Part shown: one piece after another, positions 1 to 6,327 of the stretch | How positions within the stretch are numbered: the stretch's first letter is position 1 | How the letters are laid out: each line of letters starts with the position of its first letter | Assembly (NCBI GenBank): GCA_003852805.1 | Contig: RDDY01000331.1 | Coordinates: forward strand, 1-6,905 | Source: Chryseobacterium sp. | Lineage (GTDB): Bacteria; Bacteroidota; Bacteroidia; Flavobacteriales; Weeksellaceae | DNA length: 6,905 nt | Reading direction: 5' to 3' | Notes under the pieces: model-generated | Databases searched by the model: none | What the model saw: only the letters and a program-made list of their open reading frames with translations | What the model was told of the DNA's origin: nothing | Position numbers and translations under genes: made by a program

Positions 1-16
1 TTGAGCAAATATATAC

Positions 17-41
17 AAAAATCCCGGCGGTAGGCCGGGAT
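17..41 (-). terminator. Rho-independent terminator of the TonB-dependent receptor gene
   Basis: On the minus strand an 8-bp perfect GC-rich stem (ATCCCGGC at 41-34, GCCGGGAT at 28-21) encloses the 5-nt loop CTACC. It is followed directly by TTTT and then a T/A-rich run. It begins 25 bases past the receptor's stop codon, the expected place for an intrinsic terminator. On the plus strand the stem is followed by CAATTTTTA, so it might also work weakly in the other direction. No gene on the left is visible to show convergent use. Confidence 0.88.
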
Positions 42-66
42 CAATTTTTATAAAGTCTGCGCTTTC

Positions 67-2688
67 TTAGAAGTTGAAAGAAAGTGATGCTGACCAAGTT
101 CTGCCGAAGCCGAAGTATACACGGTTCGCAGGGTCGATGCCTTTATAAAGGGAAGCTTCATAAGCAGCATACTGCTGGGCAGCTGTACCCGCAGTCGGGC
201 TGTCTTTGAAATCTCCTGCAGATTTTGTGTAAATGGTAGTCGCGCCGTCTGCAATGTAAGTGGTGTTGAACAGGTTATAAACGTTAGCACCCAAAGTGAA
301 GTACTGGTTCTTATCGTTCAAACGGATTCTGTAAGACGCACCCAGATCAAACAGGTTGAAGCTTGGCAGCTGAAGAACGCCACGGGCTTGGTTGGCCTGA
401 GATGAAAAGGTATTTATATCGATGGCAGAGTACAGTTTGTCTGTATATCTCCAAGTTCCGTAGATGCTCAGATCGGTAACAGGTTTCAGTGTTGCACCCA
501 AGGATGCAGTCAGTTGCGGAATACTGTTGCTGCCGCTTCCTCCTACCTTTACATCATCCAGATACAGCGTGGTAGTGTTGGTGCCGCCAACCGCGTTGAT
601 CGGGTTGTTGCTTTCGTCAAAAGTAGTACCGGTTGCGTTGCCTTTGTAGCGGTAATCACCCAGAGAGAATGCACCTTGGAACTCCACATATCTGCTTGGT
701 CTGAAGGTAGCGTCAACTTCTACGCCCATGTGTACCTGAGTGATGCCGCTGATCTCTGCGTAACCGTTGACCTGTGTTGTACCTGTTGGTGAAGTAGGAT
801 CTGCAATGTCGAATTTAAGATTACCTCTTCTCATCCATCTGTCCTTCCACTGTGTTCTGTACAGGTTGACATTGGCGTTCAGCATGGCTGATCTGTAACC
901 GTAGCCTAACTCGGCGGAGAAAATTTTCTCGTTGGTAAGCGATGGATTGAGAATCTGCTGGTTGCTTGGGTAAACAGCGTTCATAAACGGCTGCTTACTG
1001 TAGTAGCCGATGTTCGCAAAGATGTTGTTGTTGCTGTCCAAGTTATAGTTCGCGCCCCCTTTAACATTGTAACCGAACAGATTTTTGAAGCCGGTTTTGC
1101 GGTGAACTTCCTGACCTTTTACGATGCTTCCGTCTTTAACAAATTCATCGATTCTCTGGTAAGCTTGGTTGGAAACCGATCCTTGGATAAATGCAGAAAG
1201 CGCATCCTGAGTATATTCCAACTGAGTAAAGCCGCTGTACCACAGAACTTCGCCGTCGTTGCTGTAACCGATGCGGTCTTCCATTGGTGCTACTTTGCCA
1301 CCGAACGGGTTCCAAGAAAGGCTCTTGTAGTTGTAAGGCTGGGTTACAATCTTAGGTACGGCATTGGCGTTTTTGTCGTCTTTGTAACCGGCTGCGCCGT
1401 ACAGGTTAGACAAAACTTGGTAGTGATAGCCGTAGTAGTATCTGTCATCGGTACCGATGGACCAGTTCCAGTTATCGTTGAACTTGTGCTGGAAGTTGGC
1501 CAAGATACCGTACCAGTTGTGAGAATTGATGCTGGATCTGCGTACCAATGTGCTGCCTGCTTTAGCGGCCGCAACATCTACTGCTGCGTTGGCTGCAAAG
1601 ACTTTATCGAAATCTATGTGGCCGGTCCCGTCTTGGAAGACAGCGTCGTTAATGCCTTTTCCGCCCACTCTGCCGATATCGCCCGTACCGCCACCGCGGC
1701 CGTTAGACATGTAGAGAACGGTGCTTAAGCTTGAACGGTCGTTCATGCTCCAATCCCAGTTCAGCATCATCACAGGCTTTGCGTAGTAGTTTGATCTGTT
1801 GGACAATGCTACTTTGCGGCCGTCGGCATCGGTATAATAACCGAAGTCAGAATTGTATCTTCTGAACGGAGTACCGTCGTTATCAGGATTGAAGCGGATA
1901 TAATTAGCGATTGTAGGCGCATAGCTTCTTTGGTCATGCCACTGCGGTGCAGAGGTAACCATGAACTGAAGGTTGTGCTTGGCGCTCGGCTGATATCCCA
2001 AAGCAAAGTAATAAGTATAAGCCTCGAAATCTGTGTTTTCGATGTAAGTAGCTCCCGCCGCTCTTGACAACAGGAATGATGTGGACAAACCGTTGTCGGT
2101 TTTACCGGTATTGTAAGAGAAAGATGCTTTGTGGTATCCGTCGTTACCTGCACCTATTCTTACCACGGCGCCGCGTCTCATGTCGGCTGCACGCGTAAGG
2201 AAGTTTACGGTACCCCCTACAGAGGCAATTGCAAGTTTGGATGAGCCCAAACCTCTTTGTACCTGCAAGGTGCTGGTAACATCAGAGAGACCCGTCCAGT
2301 TAGAGAAATATACGGTACCGCCTTCCATGTCGTTTACAGGCATACCGTTTACCATCACCGCAATGTTGCGGGACTCGAAACCACGGATAGACATGTTGCT
2401 GTCTCCAAAACCACCGCCTGACTTCGTGGCGTAGACCGATGGTGTGGTGTTCAGAATTTCGGGAAGTTCCTGGTTGCCCAGTCTTTCCACAATTTGAGCA
2501 GCTTTTACCGTAGAAACCGCCACAGGCGTTTTTCTGTCTTTTGCAATATCCGTTACACCGCGTAGGATTACCTCCTCGATGTCGCGTGAGCGGTTGACAG
2601 TGTCCTGTACAGTTTGCGCATAGTAAACACCGGCTGTTGACATTGTGATGACAGCAGTCAGCATTTGCTGTTTAAAATTAAATTTCAT
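67..2688 (-). CDS. TonB-dependent outer-membrane receptor, substrate unknown
   Basis: This 873-residue protein is predicted to be an energy-coupled outer-membrane transporter that binds a scarce ligand (iron chelate, cobalamin, sugar or similar) and imports it using the TonB-ExbBD system. A signal peptide covers about residues 1-25 (KFNFKQQ, a hydrophobic stretch, then a likely cut after YYAQ). A TonB-box-like segment, IEEVILRG, lies at 37-44. The plug domain runs from about 50 to 170, with the motifs SIRGFESRNIAVMVNGMPVND (100-120), QRGLGSSKLA (144-153) and GGTVNFLT (158-165). The rest is a beta-barrel rich in aromatic, Asn and Gly residues, ending in SLSFNF; a C-terminal Phe is the usual barrel-assembly signal. 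There is no N-terminal carboxypeptidase-like domain, as SusC-type receptors have, and no susD-like neighbour, so a polysaccharide-utilisation role is unlikely. The ATG has an A/T-rich leader and no Shine-Dalgarno. The family is clear; the ligand cannot be read from the sequence. Confidence 0.94.
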   Translation of the reverse strand: MKFNFKQQMLTAVITMSTAGVYYAQTVQDTVNRSRDIEEVILRGVTDIAKDRKTPVAVSTVKAAQIVERLGNQELPEILNTTPSVYATKSGGGFGDSNMSIRGFESRNIAVMVNGMPVNDMEGGTVYFSNWTGLSDVTSTLQVQRGLGSSKLAIASVGGTVNFLTRAADMRRGAVVRIGAGNDGYHKASFSYNTGKTDNGLSTSFLLSRAAGATYIENTDFEAYTYYFALGYQPSAKHNLQFMVTSAPQWHDQRSYAPTIANYIRFNPDNDGTPFRRYNSDFGYYTDADGRKVALSNRSNYYAKPVMMLNWDWSMNDRSSLSTVLYMSNGRGGGTGDIGRVGGKGINDAVFQDGTGHIDFDKVFAANAAVDVAAAKAGSTLVRRSSINSHNWYGILANFQHKFNDNWNWSIGTDDRYYYGYHYQVLSNLYGAAGYKDDKNANAVPKIVTQPYNYKSLSWNPFGGKVAPMEDRIGYSNDGEVLWYSGFTQLEYTQDALSAFIQGSVSNQAYQRIDEFVKDGSIVKGQEVHRKTGFKNLFGYNVKGGANYNLDSNNNIFANIGYYSKQPFMNAVYPSNQQILNPSLTNEKIFSAELGYGYRSAMLNANVNLYRTQWKDRWMRRGNLKFDIADPTSPTGTTQVNGYAEISGITQVHMGVEVDATFRPSRYVEFQGAFSLGDYRYKGNATGTTFDESNNPINAVGGTNTTTLYLDDVKVGGSGSNSIPQLTASLGATLKPVTDLSIYGTWRYTDKLYSAIDINTFSSQANQARGVLQLPSFNLFDLGASYRIRLNDKNQYFTLGANVYNLFNTTYIADGATTIYTKSAGDFKDSPTAGTAAQQYAAYEASLYKGIDPANRVYFGFGRTWSASLSFNF

Positions 2689-2773
2689 TGGGTTTTTATA
2701 TTTAACTTTTTATTGCCTCTATTTCAGCGCTGCAAAATTGCGGATTTATTTTTAAATAAACTTTAACCAATTG
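2689..2773 (-). promoter_or_regulatory. Receptor gene upstream region with two A/T inverted repeats and a weak -7-like box
   Basis: This 85-bp gap separates nadC from the receptor gene. On the minus strand CAATTTTG (2739-2732) matches the Bacteroidota -7 box TAnnTTTG except for its first base. I see no TTG -33 box at the usual 19-21 bp spacing. Two A/T inverted repeats lie just upstream and are listed separately. There is no G+C-rich terminator hairpin after nadC, so read-through from nadC into the receptor cannot be excluded. The assignment of a promoter here is inference. Confidence 0.35.
2745..2760. repeat. Perfect 7-bp A/T inverted repeat upstream of the receptor gene
   Basis: TTTATTT (2745-2751) and AAATAAA (2754-2760) are exact reverse complements separated by TT. 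The repeat lies a few bases upstream of the -7-like box of the receptor gene, where a regulator could bind. Such A/T palindromes also arise by chance in A/T-rich DNA. Confidence 0.4.
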
Positions 2774-2778
2774 TTAAA
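2762..2778. repeat. 6-bp inverted repeat overlapping the nadC stop codon
   Basis: TTTAAC (2762-2767) and GTTAAA (2773-2778) are exact reverse complements around CAATT. The right arm contains the nadC stop codon (TAA on the minus strand, 2776-2774). The stem is too A/T-rich to be a convincing intrinsic terminator. It could be an operator half-site pair for the receptor gene or simple chance. Confidence 0.35.
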
Positions 2779-3637
2779 TTTTGACCGCCTTAAGGCTTAA
2801 ATCAATATTCGACACCGAATGTGTCAGAGCACCTGCCGATATATAATCTACACCGGTAGCGGCAATCTCACGCAACTGCGCACGGATCACTCCGCCCGAC
2901 GCTTCGGTTTCGCATTTGCCGTCCACAATCTTTACGGCTTCTGCCATTTGAACGGTGGGCATGTTGTCCAGCATAATACGATCGACCCCGGCGGCCAAGG
3001 CTTCGCGCACTTCGTCGAGGTTGCGGGTTTCTACTTCTATCTTCAGGTCGAGCTTGTTCTTGGCCAAGTATTCTTTCGTCATCTTAACGGCTTGCGTTAT
3101 GCTGCCGTTGTAGTCTATATGGTTGTCTTTCAGCATTATCATGTCGTACAGCCCATAACGGTGATTGGTGCCACCACCTATCGCCACCGCCCATTTCTCG
3201 CAAAGACGGAAGTTAGGCGTGGTCTTGCGCGTGTCCAGCAACTTTGCCTTGGTGCCCAGCAGTCGCTGGTCCCACTCGTGCGTCATGGTGGCAATGCCGC
3301 TCATGCGTTGCATGCAATTGAGAACCAAGCGCTCTGCGGTTAGAATAGAACGGGCCGAGCCTGTAACGGTGAAGGCAACGTCGCCCTTCTTGGCTTCCTC
3401 GCCGTCGTTGATTTTTATGTCAAGGTGCAACTGTTCATCTACAAAACCGAAGATGTGCTTCGCCATCTCTACGCCGGCCAAGATGCAGTCTTCCTTTACC
3501 AAGAGCTTGGCGCTCTGCTGTAAATTTTCGGGTATGGTAGCTAATGTGGAGTGATCTCCCGCGCCAACGTCCTCTGTTAGAGCGCGTGAAATAAATTGCT
3601 TTACGGCGTCATCCGTTACATAACAGGGTCTGTTCAT
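2774..3637 (-). CDS. nadC: Quinolinate phosphoribosyltransferase (decarboxylating), NadC
   Basis: NadC converts quinolinate and PRPP to nicotinate mononucleotide, CO2 and pyrophosphate, the last dedicated step of de novo NAD synthesis in the cytoplasm. The 287-residue protein has the usual family length. The N-terminal open-sandwich domain (to about 105) includes the TEDVGAGDHST stretch (21-31), followed by ERLVLNCMQRMSGIAT (102-117). The barrel domain carries LLDTRKTTP (133-141), GGGTNHRYGLYDMIMLKDNH (154-173), EVETRN (201-206), DRIMLDNM (219-226), EASGGV (245-250) and ISAGALTHS (266-274), which hold the family's substrate- and phosphate-binding residues (R103, R137, K138, H159, R160, K170, E201, D224). 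The ATG at 3637 was chosen over an in-frame TTG at 3697 because the extra 20 residues are not family-like. nadB lies 131 bp upstream on the same strand. No Shine-Dalgarno is seen; the leader is A-rich (AACAACAACAA). Confidence 0.97.
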   Translation of the reverse strand: MNRPCYVTDDAVKQFISRALTEDVGAGDHSTLATIPENLQQSAKLLVKEDCILAGVEMAKHIFGFVDEQLHLDIKINDGEEAKKGDVAFTVTGSARSILTAERLVLNCMQRMSGIATMTHEWDQRLLGTKAKLLDTRKTTPNFRLCEKWAVAIGGGTNHRYGLYDMIMLKDNHIDYNGSITQAVKMTKEYLAKNKLDLKIEVETRNLDEVREALAAGVDRIMLDNMPTVQMAEAVKIVDGKCETEASGGVIRAQLREIAATGVDYISAGALTHSVSNIDLSLKAVKI

Positions 3638-3768
3638 TTGTTGTTGTTTATAATGCAGAGCATAATGTGATGCTTGCGATTTTATTATAAAATACAATTA
3701 AATATTGCGAATTATTTTGTCTTCGGATGGTTGCGCTGCTTGACATTAAATAAGTGTAGATTTTTTAT
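3638..3768 (-). promoter_or_regulatory. A/T-rich nadB-nadC intergenic region, possible nadC control region
   Basis: This gap is unusually long for two genes of one pathway on one strand, while the boundary just upstream (nitroreductase-nadB) has no gap at all. I see no G+C hairpin with a T-run, so nadC may be reached by read-through from nadB. No exact TAnnTTTG box is present on the minus strand. A 15-bp palindrome (3679-3693) and a direct repeat of TTGCGA at 3674-3679 and 3705-3710 (31 bp apart) suggest a protein-binding site, but this is inference. Confidence 0.35.
3679..3693. repeat. Perfect 15-bp palindrome 42 bp upstream of nadC
   Basis: ATTTTAT (3679-3685) and ATAAAAT (3687-3693) are exact reverse complements around a single T at 3686. 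Odd-length perfect palindromes of this size are typical of dimeric-repressor operators. Here the site lies between nadB and nadC, where a NAD-responsive regulator would be plausible. The A/T-only composition leaves chance as an alternative. Confidence 0.45.
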
Positions 3769-5340
3769 TTACGTCAAATCCTTATTGAAGAAAGAGCCTT
3801 TGTTCTCCGTCATCGCTATAGATTGAGAAATGATAAGGTAGGCAACATCCACCAAATTGCGGAGCTCCGACAGCTGAGGAGAAAGGATGGAGTAGCGGTA
3901 GAGCTCGTCTACAGCCGCACTGATCTCGGCCTGCTTCTTTTGGGCCAGTTCCAGCCGTGCATTGCTGCGGACAATGCCTACCAAATCGCTCATCATTTCC
4001 TGCAATTGTTTGCGGAAGTAGGTAACCAAAACCATTTCGTCCATTACCTTCATTCCTTCCTCATTCCATTCAGGCACCGCGTTCAACTCGTCGAAACAGA
4101 AGTTGTTTTCTTTCAGCAGTTCCACTGTTTTTACTGCGGCGTGGTGACCGAATACCAAGCCTTCCAGCAGAGAGTTGGACGCAAGGCGGTTGGCACCGTG
4201 CAAGCCCGAATTGGTACACTCGCCGATGGCAAAGAGATTGTGGATCGACGATTGTCCGTCATGGTCGATATCGATTCCGCCACACAGATAATGCGAGGCG
4301 GGCACTACGGGAATCAGCTGTTGAAACGGGTCGATGCCTTCGTCCAAGCATTTGCGGTAGATGTTGGGGAAATGCTCGATAAATTTTTCTCGGTTCATGG
4401 CTCGGCAGTCCAGTCCGACATAATCTTCACCGCGAATTTTCAGCTCATTGTCGATGGCCCGGGCAACAATATCCCGCGATGCCAATTCCTCGCGCGCGTC
4501 GTACTTCGCCATGAATGCTTCGCCGTTTTGGGTTCTTAGCTTAGCTCCGTCGCCGCGCACCGCCTCCGAGATCAGAAACAGCATCCCCACGCGCTTGCCA
4601 TACAATGCCGTCGGGTGAAACTGAAAATATTGCATGTTGGAAACGCTGCCGCGCGCGCGGTGTACCAACGCGATGCCGTCGCCTGTGGCAATGCGCGGAT
4701 TGGTGGTGTTCTTGTAGACATGTCCCGCGCCACCGGTTGCCACCAGCGTTATCTTGGCGGTGATCTTTTTAATTTCGTTGTGACGCTCATCCAATACATA
4801 GGCGCCGTAGCAGCGGATTTCGCCTTGATCCGGCTGCTTCTTTAAATGATGCTGCGTGATCAGATCGATCACATGGTGGTGGTTGAGCATTGTGATGTTC
4901 GTCATGCGGCCGGCTGTCTCCAGCAGTGCCCGCTCGATCTCGAAGCCTGTGATGTCTTTGTGGTGAACAATACGATTCTCGCTGTGACCGCCCTCGCGGC
5001 CGAGCTTGAAGAGACCGTTGTTTTCACGGTCGAAGTTTGCGCCCCATTCCAACAATTCGGCAAAGCGTTCCGGCGCTTCTTCAATCACCATTTTTACAAT
5101 TGCAGGATCGTTTTCGCCGTCGCCGGCACGTATGGTATCATCTATATGCTTTTGGAAGTTGTCCCGGTGCAGATCCGTTACCACTGCCATACCGCCTTGG
5201 GCATACTTGGTATTGCTTTCGGCATCGTCACCTTTTGTGACAAGAGTGATTGTGGCATCGGGCATTTGCTCGGCCACTTTTATGGCATATGACAGTCCCG
5301 AGATTCCGGAGCCTATTACCAATACATCCGTTGTGCTCAT
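3769..5340 (-). CDS. nadB: L-aspartate oxidase, NadB
   Basis: NadB is an FAD enzyme of the succinate dehydrogenase/fumarate reductase flavoprotein family. It oxidises L-aspartate to iminoaspartate, using oxygen or fumarate as acceptor, as the first step of de novo NAD synthesis. The 523 residues are near the usual 530-540. Visible signatures are the FAD dinucleotide fold VIGSGISGLSYA (8-19), NTKYAQGGMAVV (43-54), FQFHPTALYG (239-248, H242), ISEAVRGDGA (257-266, R262), ASRDIVARAI (287-296, R289), ASHYLCGGI (348-356, H350) and AIGECTNSGLHGANRLASNS (371-390, R385). H242, R289, H350 and R385 correspond to the active-site residues of the E. coli enzyme (H244, R290, H351, R386). The helical C-terminal domain is complete. 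The ATG begins on the base after the nitroreductase stop codon, so the two genes are almost certainly co-transcribed. nadC follows after 131 bp; nadA is not in this window. Confidence 0.97.
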   Translation of the reverse strand: MSTTDVLVIGSGISGLSYAIKVAEQMPDATITLVTKGDDAESNTKYAQGGMAVVTDLHRDNFQKHIDDTIRAGDGENDPAIVKMVIEEAPERFAELLEWGANFDRENNGLFKLGREGGHSENRIVHHKDITGFEIERALLETAGRMTNITMLNHHHVIDLITQHHLKKQPDQGEIRCYGAYVLDERHNEIKKITAKITLVATGGAGHVYKNTTNPRIATGDGIALVHRARGSVSNMQYFQFHPTALYGKRVGMLFLISEAVRGDGAKLRTQNGEAFMAKYDAREELASRDIVARAIDNELKIRGEDYVGLDCRAMNREKFIEHFPNIYRKCLDEGIDPFQQLIPVVPASHYLCGGIDIDHDGQSSIHNLFAIGECTNSGLHGANRLASNSLLEGLVFGHHAAVKTVELLKENNFCFDELNAVPEWNEEGMKVMDEMVLVTYFRKQLQEMMSDLVGIVRSNARLELAQKKQAEISAAVDELYRYSILSPQLSELRNLVDVAYLIISQSIAMTENKGSFFNKDLT

Positions 5341-5967
5341 CTATAAATACTTGGCAAATTTTTCAGACGGTTTGCGCACCTTTTTATTGTGACGAAACGG
5401 ATCGTCATCTGCGTGGTAACCGATGGCCAAACAAACCACCGTAGATTCTTCGTCAGGGTTGATGCCCAGCAGATGATCCATCACATCTTGGCGGAAACCT
5501 TCCATCGGGCAACTGTCCACGCGCTCCAACGCGGCGGCAAAGATCATACTGCTCAGCGCGATGTAAGCTTGGCGTGCAGACCATGCGGACAACTGCTGCG
5601 AAGTCAACTGACTGAGGTAGCCTAAAATGCTGTTTCGGAAAGCTTGGAGGTCTGCCATATCGGTGCCGCGCACGGCGTTGATATGGCGCAGGTAACCGTC
5701 GACATAACTTTCTTCCACTTCTTTCTTTGCAACCAGCATGAGCATGTGAGAGCAGGTGCTGATCTGGGAAAGGTTATAAAAAGCGGGAAAAAGCTTTTCT
5801 TTGGACTGCTTGTTTTTCGCGATAAAAATTTTGTAAGGCTGTAGACCCATCGAGCTGACCGATAGCCGTGCCGCTTCCAAAATGCGTTCTACCGCTTCGT
5901 CGGGGACCATTTCACCATCAAACTTTTTGGGCGAATATCGTTTTTTCAGTTTATCCAAGTAGTCCAT
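5341..5967 (-). CDS. Nitroreductase-family NAD(P)H-dependent FMN oxidoreductase (NfsB-like)
   Basis: This 208-residue cytoplasmic flavoprotein is expected to pass electrons from NAD(P)H through FMN to nitroaromatics, quinones or another acceptor; its real substrate cannot be told. Family marks are the N-terminal FMN-binding RYSPKKFD (10-17), SVSSMGLQPYKIFIA (36-50, the Ser and Gln-Pro of the FMN pocket), SARQAYIALSSMIFAAAL (130-147), DSCPMEGF (151-158), which matches the NfsB-type D-x-x-P-x-E-G-F pattern, and CLAIGYHADDD (179-189) followed by KKVRKP (195-200), whose Arg contacts the FMN phosphate in relatives. The ATG at 5967 was chosen over an in-frame GTG at 5982: GGAAAGAG ends five bases before the ATG, and the extra residues (MERAC) look non-native. 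It is a rare case here of a leader with a Shine-Dalgarno-like sequence. The stop codon abuts nadB with no gap. A dihydropteridine-reductase-like role is an alternative annotation. Confidence 0.92.
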   Translation of the reverse strand: MDYLDKLKKRYSPKKFDGEMVPDEAVERILEAARLSVSSMGLQPYKIFIAKNKQSKEKLFPAFYNLSQISTCSHMLMLVAKKEVEESYVDGYLRHINAVRGTDMADLQAFRNSILGYLSQLTSQQLSAWSARQAYIALSSMIFAAALERVDSCPMEGFRQDVMDHLLGINPDEESTVVCLAIGYHADDDPFRHNKKVRKPSEKFAKYL

Positions 5968-5972
5968 GCATG

Positions 5973-5980
5973 CTCTTTCC
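5973..5980 (-). promoter_or_regulatory. Shine-Dalgarno-like site of the nitroreductase gene
   Basis: On the minus strand GGAAAGAG (5980-5973) ends five bases before the ATG at 5967. It contains the purine run expected of a ribosome binding site and supports that start codon over the upstream GTG at 5982 and the out-of-frame ATG at 5971. The other complete genes in the window lack such a site. Confidence 0.45.
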
Positions 5981-5981
5981 A

Positions 5982-5989
5982 CAAAGATA
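5982..5989 (-). promoter_or_regulatory. Bacteroidota-type -7 promoter box for the nitroreductase-nadB unit
   Basis: TATCTTTG (5989-5982 on the minus strand) fits the Bacteroidota sigma-ABfr -7 consensus TAnnTTTG at every fixed position. It lies 14 bases upstream of the nitroreductase ATG, so transcription would start only about 10 bases before the start codon. No TTG -33 box is seen 19-21 bp further upstream, which lowers confidence. It would drive the nitroreductase, nadB and possibly nadC. Confidence 0.5.
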
Positions 5990-6105
5990 CTTCATTGAAA
6001 ATTACCGGCCGGATGTAAGTGTCGGCAACCGTTAGCTTTGACAATTTATGTTTCGACCATAAGAAGTTTAGAGAACTAACCCGCACCGAACGCTTGCTCT
6101 TAAAA

Positions 6106-6152
6106 TCTTAATGGTCAAAAAGAGCGTAGCCTTAATTTTCAAACCATTAAGA
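6106..6152. repeat. Perfect 10-bp inverted repeat within the array
   Basis: TCTTAATGGT (6106-6115) and ACCATTAAGA (6143-6152) are exact reverse complements separated by 27 bp, formed by the tail of one array unit and the head of the next. The analogous pair at 6195-6204 and 6240-6249 matches at 9 of 10 positions, so the pairing recurs despite divergence in the sequence itself (TTAATGG against TCAACGG). Confidence 0.6.
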
Positions 6153-6283
6153 AGTTTAGAAAATTGAGGTGTCTCCGCTTAGAGCCCTTAAATTTCTCAA
6201 CGGTAAAAAAAGCCGAAACTTTGGCAATTGTTGCTCTCAACCGTTAAGAGGTTCAGAAGATTGAAACTGTTGAAGGCTGCACC

Positions 6284-6327
6284 GATACTCCATGGATACT
6301 CCATAGATACTCCATAGATACTCCATG
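6284..6327. repeat. Four tandem copies of an 11-bp repeat
   Basis: GATACTCCATR occurs four times head to tail with no gaps (units at 6284, 6295, 6306 and 6317). The only variation is the last base, G, A, A, G in order. It is inserted inside the third unit of the larger degenerate array. The period is close to one helical turn. The copy number could change by slippage, but nothing shows that it controls a gene: the nitroreductase start is over 300 bp away. Confidence 0.9.

Noticed and set aside
1102..1728. 208-residue open frame on the plus strand
   Set aside because: It lies wholly antisense to the clear TonB-dependent receptor gene, has no recognisable motif, and is explained by codon bias of the real gene.
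3638..3697. Longer nadC start at a TTG (3697) adding 20 residues
   Set aside because: The extension is not family-like and covers the palindrome region; the ATG at 3637 gives a normal-length NadC.
3823..4539. 238-residue open frame on the plus strand
   Set aside because: It is antisense to nadB, which has full-length family motifs throughout; no recognisable domain in the antisense translation.
6033..6040. Plus-strand TAGCTTTG matching the TAnnTTTG promoter box
   Set aside because: No plus-strand gene follows, and no -33 box is visible; probably chance within the repeat array.
6284..6327. CRISPR-like repeat
   Set aside because: The 11-bp units are contiguous with no spacers, too short for CRISPR repeats, and no cas gene is present.
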